Shown here one piece after another: positions 11,035 to 21,972 of a stretch of DNA of 64,000 nucleotides (position 1 is its first letter; each line of letters opens with the position of its first letter). Source of the stretch: Undaria pinnatifida (taxonomy: Eukaryota; Sar; Phaeophyceae; Laminariales; Alariaceae); assembly GCA_012845835.1 (NCBI GenBank), contig JABAKD010000016.1, positions 6,169,919 through 6,233,918 of the forward strand. The letters are read 5' to 3'. A program made the position numbers and the translations under genes. The notes under the pieces are model-generated. The model was not told where the DNA came from, did not search any database, and was given only the letters and a program-made list of their open reading frames with translations.

Positions 11035-11390
11035 AATATTGTTCTCACATTAACTCGCACAATCCAGTCCGTGGTCACAGGACTGGTTCCAGTCACTCTG
11101 GAGCAAAGGAATACCCTAGGGAAAAACACAAACAACCCAAAGTGGTACACGCATAAATCACAGCTGACGCAATTCATGCCTCCACCAGAAACATATAAAA
11201 GTGAGATCGGGAGTCAGTATACGATGTGCCAGGTCCATACCGGCGCATTCGTCTCATTACTCGCGCCTGGGAAAACCGACTATACCGCTTGCCACCCAAG
11301 AAAGACTACCACGTATATATCACACGTAGTATCTACCACTACGCATACGCACAACAGACGCAAGTCAATTGGAAAAAAGAAATAAAGAAC
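11035..11390 (+). repeat. Repeat family E, copy 1
   Basis: This roughly 350-bp repeat is shared in direct orientation with 52795-53165. In both copies the frame reading YRLPPKKDYHVY and YHYAYA...QTQVNWKK stays open, and an upstream frame reading HINSHN and RGHRTGSSHSGA is also shared. No domain is recognised. It could be a relic of a mobile-element protein, or a non-coding repeat that happens to stay open. Confidence 0.6.
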
Positions 11391-11660
11391 AAAGAAGAGA
11401 AAGGAAAGGAAATGGGTGCATGGGGCCAAGAAAATGAAAAGAAAAACAAATTTTGGGGGGTCTACTGGCGAGGCTGCCACCAGAACGGAATGTCACATGT
11501 CACGTGGTCTTTCGACGGTCTACAGCAGTAGTAACACGAACGACTTCCGATATACCCACCGAAGCACGGACTACCGGCCAATTACGCGATCGACAGCTGG
11601 CCGTGGTTGTCACGTGTCTCTGTGTTGGGGGCCCCTGCCCTGCCTCTTGTTGGCTCTTGA

Positions 11661-12573
11661 GAGTGGTGCGTGTACGACTAAACTTGCCAACGAACGGCAC
11701 TCGCACTGCACTTTGAGCTATCTGCTGTAGTTCTGGTTGCTACTTGTTGCTGCATTATGTGCTAGACGTTTCGCCCTTCGGCTACTGCTGTACACCTGCT
11801 GTTGTGTGTTTGCCAATGTCGTCAGTTGGCGTTCATGCTCGTCGTACATACTGCTGTTCTCACCGAGTACGTGCGGGTTTCCTCGTACCTCAACCGTACC
11901 ACGACGAGCTCAAAACAAAAGGGAGGTGACATGAAATGGCATGGACAATGGCCACATAGAAGCGAGCACCGCTGGATAGTTCGCTGCGAACCAACCGCAC
12001 TCGTTCATGCCTACAGCAGAGGCTGGCTGGAGTGTCAGCGGCCGTGCTAAAGCCAGGGCCAAAGGCCGAAGAGACGGCTCTTCTACCTGCTAGGTTTTAT
12101 CTCGAGATTCTGTTATATATTGGACAGAGTGATGCGTGTACGACTAAACTTGCCAACGGCACTCGCACTGCACTTTGAGCTATCTGCTGTAGTTCTGGTT
12201 GCTACTTGTTGCTGCATTATGTGCTAGACGTTTCGCCCTTCGGCTACTGCTGCTACACCTGCTGTTGTGTGCTTGCCAATGTCGTCAGTTGGCGTTCATA
12301 CTCGTCGTACATACTGCTGTTCTCACCCAGTACGTACGGGTTTCCTCGTACTTCAACCGTACGACGACGAGCTCAAAACAGAAGGGAGGTGACATGAAAT
12401 GGCATGGACAATGGCCACATAGAAGCGAGCACAGCGGGATAGTTCGCTGCGAATCAACCGCACTCGTTCATGCCTACAGCAGAGGCTGCCTGGAGTGTCA
12501 GCGGCCGTGCTAAAGCCAGGGCCAAAGGCCGAAGAGACGGCTCTACCTGCTAGGTTTTGTCTCGAAATTCTGT
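11661..12573. repeat. 466-bp tandem duplication
   Basis: Copy one is 11661-12126 and copy two is 12127 to about 12573. Both run from GAGTG(G/A)TGCGTGTACGAC to CTGCTAGGTTTT. Copy two has small deletions. Each copy holds short frames beginning MLLVAALCARRFALRLLL and SSYILLFSPST, which differ by indels between copies, so coding is doubtful. Confidence 0.8.
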
Positions 12574-13013
12574 TACGTGAAAGTATCATGATTTGGGAGT
12601 TATTTGGTCACGAAACGTCTTGCCGTCGGTAATTTGTGTCACTAAGTTGTTGGATATCGTCGGTAACTTGTGTCACGTTTTAGGTGAACCCCCACTAAAA
12701 AAATGAATTTCCAGCTGGCAAAACGAGCAGAAACAAAAGCAATAAAATGCCGAGCAAGAAACCAAACGAACTAGTAAAAAAGTACAGCAAATAAACTAAC
12801 GTTCGAGAGTATGCCACCGCAAAATTCCAAACATTATCACGTACCGTTTGGAAATGATGCCAATTTTGTAAATCATTCAGGCGTTGCAACCATTAAGATT
12901 CAACTATTTTTCCAAAATTCCTCCTCGACACTCGCTCGTCTCGCTCGGCGCCCGTCCGCGTTCACGTCGATGTGCGGAACGGACACGGCAGGGCGAGGGG
13001 CGTTGGAGCCGCC
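12574..13013. other. Stretch with family C tail fragment
   Basis: The stretch around 12712-12770 (CCAGCTGGCAAAACGAGCAG, TAAAATGCCGAGCAAG) matches the tail of family C (29960-30000). The remainder is the pre-insertion flank of element 1, ending in the target-site copy CCCCG at 13014-13018. Confidence 0.5.
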
Positions 13014-13018
13014 CCCCG

Positions 13019-13685
13019 TGTTCGTGGTAGCGGCAGCGTATTGGCTGTTGTGATATGAGAATCTGATTGGACAGTTTGAATATGAGAACTGCTGTCACTC
13101 ATTGTTGTTGAGCAGGATGTTTCGAGAATACTCTTTGTAGTGTGTCGGGTTAATACAGCGGACGAAGGTGTCTCTGTCGGAATGTTGGTATGTAGTACGT
13201 TGGAGTACGTCAGACACTTGGCCAATAGGATCGTGCGGATTGTTTGGTTGTTGTAGTGTCGGCGTGTGACGTGGTATTCCGAGTGTGCATTCCACCGAGA
13301 AGACGTTGGGAGATCGGAGCAACGCGCCTACCATGCTCGCCCCCTTCGTGTTCATTGGACACATTGACGAGTAGGAACATTCCTGTAGTGTTGCTAACAC
13401 AATATAGCTTGTCTCAACGAACAGCCTAGCAATAAGTTACAGTTACATACGTTGTGTCACGGAGGTAAGTTACAGGGATCGTCTCGTGGTATCACCCACG
13501 AGTAGTCCCACGAGTATGTACGAGTAGGCACTATGCAAGGAGGTTTAGGTATTCGACTACGAGCGGTTGTTACTGGGCTGTGGAGAGTTGGCCCACATGA
13601 CCCACTCCACTTTCCAGCATGTCTCCCCAGACGGAAGTCTCAATAATATAATACCTTTTCCCCAGAAGCTACCGATTTACCAACA
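13019..13685 (+). repeat. 5' LTR of element 1
   Basis: 667 bp, TGTTCGTGG...TTTACCAACA. It carries the U3-R-U5 region; no TATA box could be assigned confidently. The segment AATATAGCTTGTCTCAACGA near 13404 resembles an end of the element 3 LTR, so the two families are related. Confidence 0.93.
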
Positions 13686-14014
13686 CGCTTAAGCGAGTCA
13701 TCAGTCGACTGCTGTTTCGTCCCCCTGGACTGTGTCGACGGGCTGTCGGATGGATGTCGGAGGCGGCTTGATCACCCGACCTCTCTTCGTCATGGCTGAC
13801 GGGGATAACGCGACCCCTGCGGCCCACCATCAGGGTGAACTGCAGGTTGTTGGGGAGAGAACGTGTTTCATGAGTTCCCTAGAGACGCAGTATCTGTATT
13901 GCTCACCCCAGCTTTCACACCAACAGGGTTTGTTTGCGTTGGTTGTTGTTGAGACACAAAAGAAGAAGGAGAGAAAGGAATGGAGTCCCCTGGTTGTGTA
14001 TGTAGGTGTTGCAC

Positions 14015-14340
14015 CAGGGGCTGGTGTGTACCACTCGGGTGCCACCAGCAGGACCGTTGGAAGGACGGGCGGCGATGCCCAAGGCTTTGGCGTGTCCGTC
14101 ATGAGGGTGGGGTGTTGTAGGCCCAGACTTGAACCCCCGTGTATTTTATGAGGATTGTTCCTCGCAGGTTCGGAGCGTTGCACTTAGAGACGCGGGACCA
14201 CAGGCTGGCGCGCACCAATCGGGTGCCGCCGGCAGGGCCGTCGAAGGAACGGGCGGCGATGCCCAAGGCCTTGGCGTGTCCAGCACGATGGTTGGGAGTA
14301 GTAGTCTTGCGGACTTAAGCTTGAACCCCGTGTAGCATTG
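14015..14340 (+). repeat. Tandem duplication inside the gag-side interior of element 1
   Basis: Two units of about 140-175 bp (14015-14152 and 14192-14340) share CGGGTGCC(A/G)CC, GGGCGGCGATGCCCAAGG and TGGCGTGTCC. Read in one frame, both give a segment like GTGGDAQG-GV. The surrounding frame (13732-14151) is where gag would lie but is too degraded to annotate as a protein. Confidence 0.55.
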
Positions 14341-15249
14341 TATGCTGATCGTTCGTTGTTACTGCAGTAAACTTTGATTCGGTCCACGGGACTGTAGGTA
14401 GGGCTTTAGATAGCCAGTCCTCAGTTCCTCACACCTCTTCTCAGTTGAGTAGTAGGAGGTGGGAAAACGTCGCCAGTGGAAATACATGGATTCCTGGGGC
14501 TGACATATATAATTCGGCGAGAGGTTGGGTGGGGGTCCTTTTCAAAGTTCCCAAAGCTCCTGACTTCAACGGTACTGTACGGCACTGAAGTATCGTATCC
14601 CTTGTGGTGACAGAATTTGAATTTTCTGATGAGTGCCCGACACAAAATCTGTATGAGACGCTTGTTTCTGAGGCTGATATTCCGATGACTGACATTGTTT
14701 TCCAGCTGACCCCCTGGTAAGAGAAATGACCCAGTGTGGGTAAGGTGCATTAGCAGAGAGTGTAGTGTTTTTCTCTCAAACCAGTTTGAACAACTCTAAT
14801 AGTCGAACATGCATGGTATCATTTTTAGGTGCCATCCTGTGCGACTTGTAGCATGAATGGTGTGGTAGCATTTTCGCTGCAACCTGAAGTTGGTATTCGT
14901 GTTGTTGGTGTTTGTGACTGCTGACAACGAATAATCCGTAGTAGAGTGAAAGAAAGTGTTGTATTCCCCCAACTTAGGATACAACAATCATCTCCGATTT
15001 AGATGTGTGCCAGGTCATGGAATGTGTGTTGATGGTCCTGATGTGGTGATGACTGCGTTTGAAGGACAAAGTGATATTTCCAAACGTTCATGGCATGCTG
15101 AACGCGTATCGTCTAGGAGAAGACTCTATTTGTTCGGTGTTGACTGATTTAATATTGCAAGCAGGAAACCACGATGGATGTGAACGAGTTAACAACATTT
15201 ATGCTCATTCGCTTGATGCTAAACGTAGATTGATAAGATAAAAGTTGGG

Positions 15250-15770
15250 CAGAGAGATTTGTTTTTGTTGACCTGGGAGGGAGGAAGGACATTGTGTCCG
15301 TAGAGGGTACAGCGCTACCCCATGTTTGTGGAGAATGATTTCAAAGGGCATGCATGGATGTATTTCTTGAAAAATAAATCAGACGCAGGGAGTGCTGTTC
15401 GGAGTTTTCTTGCAGTGTGCGTGCTGATGGTGTCCCGTCATAGGTTGAGATTGTTAGATCTGACGATGGAGGGAAGTTTTTCGGAAGGGATTTGCATCTG
15501 TGTGCCACGAGCTTTTGATCAAACAAGAGTTCACACTGGCTTATAGCCCGCAATATAGTGGTGTTGCATAGCGTGGGTTGGGATTGATATAGGAGGCCGC
15601 GGTGGCGGCTCGTATCCAGGCTAAAGTTCTTTTTGAATATGTGCGATTACATAAGACTGATATACTCTAGGCTGAGGCAATGCACTGGGCTTGCGAAGCC
15701 ATGAATCACACTGCGTGCTCCGCTAACCCTGAGACTAAATCACAGTATGAAATGTGGTATGGAGAACCTC
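15250..15770 (+). pseudogene. Copia integrase remnant of element 1
   Basis: Pieces of the integrase core are legible in changing frames. FVFVDL (first catalytic Asp region) is near 15256. ENDFKGHAWMYFLKNKSDAG is at 15327-15400, where element 3 has DDFSRYAWVYFPKHKSDAA. A decayed counterpart of SDNGGELFG is near 15460, and WAEAMHWACEAMNHT-type sequence is near 15670-15720. At least one frameshift and several stops (for example after ILF...DI near 15667) rule out function. Confidence 0.8.
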
Positions 15771-16449
15771 GTCCTGACGGACCGTATCCGTTTTGTTTTT
15801 GAGGCCAACGCCCTGCAGGTGACAGCGACCGTCCAAACTGCTGTTGCCATGGGAGGTGTTGCCGTCACAGCTCCCTCCACTGAAATCTTGTCTGCCGATA
15901 GGGTCGCAGAGGAGGGAGGGGAGGATAGTGACGGATAGTAGCGACGATGTAGAAAACGAGGTATGGTCGCCTGTTGGAAGAGCAGTTGCCCACACAATTT
16001 TGAAACGTGCTGTCGTACTTTCTGGTGAGGGAGTTAATGATGTTGTCTCGGTTGATGCGGGCAGTGTAGTAGGTCATTCCTCTTGTGTTCCATCTTCCGT
16101 TGTGAATCGCTTTCGCCCGTGAATATTTTCTCTGATTGAGTCGCCCCCTTTTGTGTGTCTTCTGCAGCGCCTGAGACTGATGGGCAGGAGTAGGGAGGGC
16201 AAAAGATAGAGGAGGAGGTGGTAGAGACGGGGGATCCGGGAGGGAATGATGAGGTAGAGTCGATTGGGCCGGGAGGGCATAATGGTGACGAGTTGATTGG
16301 GTCGGGAAGACAGATGGAGGCAGAGGCGTCCCCTTTTGCCGATCGTATTCCGCGGTTTGTCGCTGAGCTTGCTGACTGCAGTACTGTTACTCGCGAGAAT
16401 GGTGAAGTGTGAGATGATAGAACTCGCGTGCGAAACCTGTGCAGTCAAG

Positions 16450-17960
16450 GAGTAGATCGCGTCTGCACTCGTATTCAATTTTGGATCCATCTTCGCATAA
16501 GACATAGTGTATGCCCTTGTAGCAATAGGTAGAAATGGAATTGCCATAGTTACTGATTCAAGATGTTGGGTCAGAGCCTGGTAGCTATCATGTAGCCCAG
16601 CGTTGCACGCCAAGATTTGGGAAGGAGCCAGGTCTGCAGAGGTTGAAGGCTTGATGAGAGCAAGAACGTTCACGTTGGCAGTAAAAGTCCCGATAGGCTG
16701 TAAATGTGATTGATGCTGAAAGGGTTTTCGAATGGGAAGCAGACGAAAAAGGAAAGATAGTGAAAGCCAAGGCTAGGCTTGTAGTGAAGAACTACAAGCG
16801 AAAGTACGGTGTGGACCGCAAATGCTGTATCTCATAGATTGGTAGTGGCGTTGGCGAGCAAGTACAATGCGGAATTATTTCACTCGGATTGAGCAAGCAT
16901 TTGCTCGGTCGGAATTGGATCACGAAGTGTTGATGGAGTTGCCTCCTGACTGTGGTTTTGTGTCAGGAAAAGTTGTTCGTTTGAACACAAGAGTTTGTAC
17001 GGACGAAGGCAAGCATCTAGACTGGTGTTTCGAGCAGTGTATTTCAGACCCCTGTGTCCTGCGTTTCGTGAAGGGAGACGGTAGTGGGGATGGATGTGAT
17101 TCATGTGGATGACATTCTGTATGCAGGAACGATTAGTCTGGCTGAAGTGTTTATGGCAGCAGCAGCAGCAGACGAATCTGTTTCTACGAAGAATTTGGGT
17201 GAGGTCAAGTTCTTTATTGGTTGCGAATAATTTAGGTGACCGCGGGGCTGGCACGATTGAGATTTCTCGGACGAGATACTACGTGAGGAGTTTTTCTCGA
17301 GACGTTAATTGTTTGTCGCATCAGCCCTATCCCTCCTTCCCTTGCCAGCGACACAGGTCCTTGTTGGAGGATGGCGAGGCAGAAAATGTGCCGTTCGAAG
17401 AGGTGGTGGCCGAGAGGTGGTGTGGAGCCAGCATGGATCGCCAGCGAGACGAGAACTGATACCTTGAACGCTGTGCGAACTGTGGCAGGCACCCAACGAG
17501 CCAACGAAGAGCCACTAGAAAGCAACCCGGAAGATCCTGCATAATCGTCTGGAAATGGCGCATTTAACTTTGTTTTGAAGTTTGTTCGGTTGACAAAGTT
17601 TGAACAGACAGTTTGGTAGACATAGCAGGTACGCTGGTATTGTTTGTAGTTCGTAGGTACCGACGTTGCGAGATTAGGCTACTGACCGTAGATCAGTTTC
17701 AGGATCGATGATTGTTTTTGTAGCTGAGATATTTGTTGTTTTGATTTGGATTTCTAGGACGTAGAAATGCGTTTCGCAGTCGACTTCTGAGGCAGAGTAC
17801 CTTGCGATGGTGGATGGTATGAAGGAGGCTCTCTGTTCGTGAACGGAGTGCTTCTGTTTCTGAGATCCCCGTGTGAAGCCTCGTAAGATAGAGGTCCTTT
17901 AGGACAGCTCAGGTGCGATTGCGCTCGCAGAAATGACTTTGCGCTGGGCTCTAGGAAGTA
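16450..17960 (+). pseudogene. Copia reverse transcriptase / RNase H remnant of element 1
   Basis: AEKAKARL-type sequence near 16745-16800 and IEQAFARSELDHEVLMELPPD at 16890-16950 align with the RT of the fragment at 35206-36868. FISDPCVLRF-like sequence lies near 17040 and ISRTQKCVSQSTS-like sequence near 17750. Stops and frameshifts occur every few dozen codons, and the end of RNase H is shortened by a deletion before 17940. The YVDD-equivalent near 17100 (HVDDILYAG) is still legible. Confidence 0.8.
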
Positions 17961-18036
17961 GAAGTCTGAATTGTTTTTGATTTTGTTTTTCTTGATAAGT
18001 ACTTAGTCTGGTTGATACAACAGCCCCTAGGGAGGG

Positions 18037-18703
18037 TGTTCGTGGTAGCGGCAGTGTATCGGCTGCTGTGATAGGAGAATCTGATTGGACAGTTTGAATA
18101 TGAGAACTGCTGTCACTCATTGTTGTTGAGCAGGATGTTCCGAGAATACTCTTTGTAGTGTGTCGGGTTAATACAGCGGACGAAGGTGTCTCTGTCGGAA
18201 TGTTGGTATGTAGTACGTTGGAGTACGTCAGACACTTGGCCGATAGGATCGTGCGGATTGTTTGGTTGTTGTAGTGTCGGCGTGTGACGTGGTATTCCGA
18301 GTGTGCATTCCACCGAGAAGACGTTGGGAGATCGGAGCAACGCGCCTACCATGCTCGCCCCCTTCGTGTTCATTGGACACATTGACGAGTAGGAACATTC
18401 CTGTAGTGTTGCTAACACAATATAGCTTGTCTCAACGAACAGCCTAGCAATAAGTTACAGTTACATACGTTGTGTCACGGAGGTAAGTTACAGGGATCGT
18501 CTCGTGGTATCACCCACGAGTAGTCCCACGGGTATGTACGAGTAGGCACTATGCGAGGAGGTTTAGGTATTCGACTACGAGCGGTTGTTACTGGGCTGTG
18601 GAGAGTTGGCCCACATGACCCACTCCACTTTCCAGCATGTCTCCCCAGACGGAAGTCTCAATAATATAATACCTTTTCCCCAGAAGCTACCGATTTACCA
18701 ACA
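18037..18703 (+). repeat. 3' LTR of element 1
   Basis: 667 bp, same length as the 5' LTR. It is preceded by the polypurine tract and followed by target-site copy CCCCG. Differences from the 5' LTR cluster in the first 45 bp (four) and are sparse after that. Confidence 0.93.
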
Positions 18704-19219
18704 CCCCGAAGGCGGCGCTCGAACCAAGCCATATTCGACCGAGAATTCCAGTTCCGCGAATCGCATACTTAGGCCGAGACAAAAAACTCCTGACCAAAGT
18801 CCATGACACCAAGGAATGACTCGTTATTCAAGGAAAGATTTTATATATATTTACGCTGTCACCCTAACATACAAAAACCCACCCCATAAAAAAACACGGG
18901 AGTCAGTGGTCCTCGAACCCACGGTTCTAAACTGACACGCTGTCAACCTAACACATGAACTACAGCTAATATGTACTCGTCACAACAAATACTGTTTTTA
19001 TGAATGAGCCTATTATTTCCGTTCTCTCATTAATTCGGTTTAATTCAGATTTTTGTTGATAGCAGCAGCTGATCGCACTAAATATTAATCTTTATATGAT
19101 ACCTGGTACCATTTATATTACTGAGTCACGTCATTATGCAAGAGTTGCGAAGTTGTTTCCCCACATACATGGGGAATAAAATTTATCACCTGTTAATTAC
19201 ACTGGCTATTGGTACTAGG

Positions 19220-19979
19220 TATTGGAGATGCTACTTGTCAGTGACCATCATGTCGTTACTTGATAACACTTGAAAGTCATCTGGTATACATTGCGAGTTG
19301 TTCGTACAACAGACAGTTATAATAAGTATGTTAGTTGTCGTTTATCGATGCAGTACGTAGCAAGCACAAGTCTCAGCAGTAATAACTTGGTTACATGATG
19401 CACAGCCGTTTACTGGCTAATCATATCCACAAGCTGGTACATGTAGTACGCACGAGCAATGCGGTGTTATCAAATAAATGCGGCGGAATAACGTACCTGG
19501 AGCAACATTCATGGAATATGATTTTAGGTTGACTGTCGGAGCGTTGACGTAGCTAAGCTCCCAGAAGCAAACCTCAGGGAACATTGCCAAAGGTACGGTA
19601 GACCACGAGCAAGCCTCAGGAAACGTTGCTGTAGGTGGATCAGACAACGGCACCCATAGAGTACATCTGTCCGTAGCATACGCATTGTGCCGTCTCGATC
19701 AGGTGATGGCCAGGCCCACCTCGATCACTCCTCTTTGCTCACCATCAGCTCTCATCTGCTGAACAAATAAACCATCAATCAACATATCGGCCTGGGGTCG
19801 CCGAACAACATGTTCTCTGCTAGAGCTGTCTGCTCTTACAGGCTCACCTAACCGTGGCCCTCGTTTGCCTCAAATCATATATATATAGGCTGTGTCTTCA
19901 TGGGGTCATCCGAAAGCGAGCCTACGAGCGTACACCAGCTAAGAGCTGATACACGCCACATGTCACCTAAGAATTAATA
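19220..19979 (+). repeat. 5' LTR of element 2
   Basis: 760 bp. It includes the short AT run ATATATATATAGGC near 19880, which may be a TATA-like signal upstream of the transcription start. A 78-codon antisense frame at 19417-19653 recurs in the 3' LTR only because the LTRs are copies. Confidence 0.9.
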
Positions 19980-20473
19980 GGTTTCGACCCTCGCACGCGT
20001 AAACGAGGAGAGCGGCAGCACGGATTCACGATCATCATCACTGAGGACGGCTGATCAAGACATCTACTGCTGCTTACGGGAGCTTCTACATCTCTACACG
20101 AGTACGACGAGAAGTATCAGGCGGAGGACTACGAGTACATTATTGGAAACGCGCGGTGAGTGAGTGAGCATATCTAGAGGACCCTACGCACTCAATCAGA
20201 GCAATTGATGCCAGAGCTGTGATCGAGGTACCCAAGGGTATAGAACGCCACCACGTCACAGGTTGTACCAAATCAACCATCCACGCGCACGGGACCCTTC
20301 TTTGCATCTTCAAGGACCCCAAAACAAAACCTCGATATACTCGAGTAAACAACTGCTGAACGTTGCCTCGACTCCAAATAAGCCGCGATCGTTCTGAGCA
20401 ACAGCGGTACAGAGGCAACTCTCGACGGTACAAGCTACTGTCTGTTAATAGAGCTCTGACCTCTATTTCAAGG

Positions 20474-20630
20474 ACTTCGCGTGTGATCATCGTGATAGAC
20501 CGACCAAAATTTAAGCCCAACGCACCTCTCGTTGAGTGCGGGCAATAGGCTTCACGTGTGATCATCGTGATAGACCGACCAGAGCTGCCCAACGCACCTC
20601 GTTCAGAGTGCGGGCCAAAGGCGTGACTTC
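20474..20630 (+). repeat. 75-bp duplication in element 2 leader
   Basis: Two units share GTGTGATCATCGTGATAGAC and CGACCA, followed by CCCAACGCACCT and a GTGCGGGC end. It lies in the untranslated leader between the 5' LTR and gag. A packaging or translation role is conceivable but untested. Confidence 0.6.
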
Positions 20631-20994
20631 TCAGTAAGGACTCGCCAAACTCCAAGCGACAAGCTTTACCAAGAGCACTCCCGGCAGTAGAGTAGCTGTC
20701 TGTTAAAGGAGACTCTTATCATCAAGGCGACTTCTTGTAGTGCAATCCAGCAACCAGCAGCTTCAGGTACTACTACTGCTGTATTTTTTAGAATTTTCCG
20801 ATTTTTTTGGGGAAATATCCATAACGCCTTCGATTTCTACACAAACACCACTACTGCACTTGAAACGGTGTTTAATACAGCAGCTCGTATCATACGTGCG
20901 GCGGGATTACTGGTACTACTACACTGCTGTACGAGTACCGATATCATACAAGAAATCTGAGTGAACTGCTCTATGGTACGTACTCATCATCACC

Positions 20995-21355
20995 ATGGGG
21001 GAATCCAACAGCAGCAGCACTTCATTCGCCAACGCCATTAAAGGACTAAGGACGTTCGATGGGCGCAGCTCAGCTGATTTTCGAGATTGGCATAAACGAT
21101 TGGCGGTTGTAATTGGAGTATCCAGACGCGATATCGCTAACCTCATTAAAGGGCATCCTCGACCGACCGAAGCGACGGCCGGTACGGGATCTTCACCAGC
21201 ACCCGCACAAGAAATCGCAGCTTATGAAAGGGAAAATCAAGATCTGTACGCCATACTTTTTCTACTAACGGAGAAACCAGCATCTCTACTTGTACTCAAG
21301 CACGAGGATGAGACTGGGACGACCGGTGACGGACAAAAGGCCCTACAAGAGCTTG
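20995..21355 (+). pseudogene. Gag N-terminal part of element 2
   Basis: The frame starts with ATG at 20995 (MGESNSSSTSFANAIKGLRT). It continues through FDGRSSADFRDWHKRLAVVIG, the sort of short Trp-containing segment seen at the start of copia Gag proteins, and reaches QKALQEL. There the 274-bp LTR interrupts the frame at 21356. The rest of this Gag resumes at 21630. Gag would form the particle shell in the cytoplasm. The frame is also damaged downstream, so no full Gag can be made. Confidence 0.8.
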
Positions 21356-21629
21356 TGTTGGTTGTCCTCATGAACATGACGGTTATGATCCATCTTATAT
21401 CATGGAGTTCCGTATGTTGGTAAGGGATTCATGTATAAGGTGTGAGGGGACTGTTTGGCCGGATGTTTCCCGGCATGATTTGCCATGAGCTGTCACTCGT
21501 AGTTTTGCTCCATATGAGACCGAGTCAGGCTCGACGGCTGGATAATAAAAGAGTTCTGTGTCACCGTCTTGAGTCATCATCACGCCTTCCCGCGCCAGCT
21601 ACGTGTACACCTTTAGAGATCTATCAACA
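21356..21629. mobile_element. Solo LTR (family F) inserted in gag, copy 1
   Basis: This 274-bp insert starts TGTTGGTTGTCC and ends TCTATCAACA, with TGTTG/CAACA terminal inverted repeats. It is flanked by near-identical 5-mers GCTTG (21351-21355) and GCTTA (21630-21634), consistent with a target-site duplication carrying one later change. An almost identical 274-bp copy lies at 37633-37906. No internal region is present, so it is a solo LTR left by LTR-LTR recombination. Confidence 0.85.
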
Positions 21630-21921
21630 GCTTATCTCGAAGTACAACAAGATCACTGACGAAGTGATCCGGGCGAAAATGGAGAAGCTCGTCAACACCA
21701 ACATGGAGCAAGAAGAAGATCCGGGCTCCTACTTCATGGAAAAGACGCTCGCGCGCTCTGAGCTCGAGAAGATGGGCGAGATGATTTCCGACCGCAGATT
21801 CAAGGACATCTGTGTGCAAGGATTCACGGCGGAGTACATACAAGGACATCAAGATGATGATGTACCGAGACCCGACTTTCGACATCGATCAGATGCAAAG
21901 CACGATGCGCATCTGTAGTTA
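21630..21921 (+). pseudogene. Gag C-terminal part of element 2
   Basis: LISKYNKITDEVIRAKMEKL, then EDPGSYFMEKTLARSELEKM and SDRRFKDICVQGF, is the conserved UBN2/retrotran_gag-type region of copia Gag. Near 21834 the word TACA is duplicated (TACATACAAGG), shifting the frame so that the expected continuation is lost. A TAG follows before the zinc-knuckle frame opens at 21973. Confidence 0.8.
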
Positions 21922-21972
21922 GATTATCTTTCTCGCAACAGCGACACCAAAATCGTTGGTCGTGGCGTAACC

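Larger units (their letters stand above)
13019..18703 (+). mobile_element. Copia LTR retrotransposon, element 1 (decayed interior)
   Basis: Two 667-bp LTRs (13019-13685 and 18037-18703) bound a 4.35-kb interior. The flanking 5-bp target-site duplication is CCCCG at 13014-13018 and 18704-18708. The LTRs start TGTTCG and end CAACA. A purine-rich tract (CTAGGGAGGG) sits immediately before the 3' LTR. The interior keeps recognisable copia integrase, reverse transcriptase and RNase H segments in the Pseudoviridae order (integrase before RT), but all are full of stops and frameshifts. It is non-autonomous today. The LTRs differ at only about eight sites by eye, far fewer than the interior damage would suggest. 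Confidence 0.93.

Noticed and set aside
20140..20655. 171-codon minus-strand frame
   Set aside because: It lies antisense in the leader of copia element 2 and contains the leader's 75-bp duplication; no homology seen.
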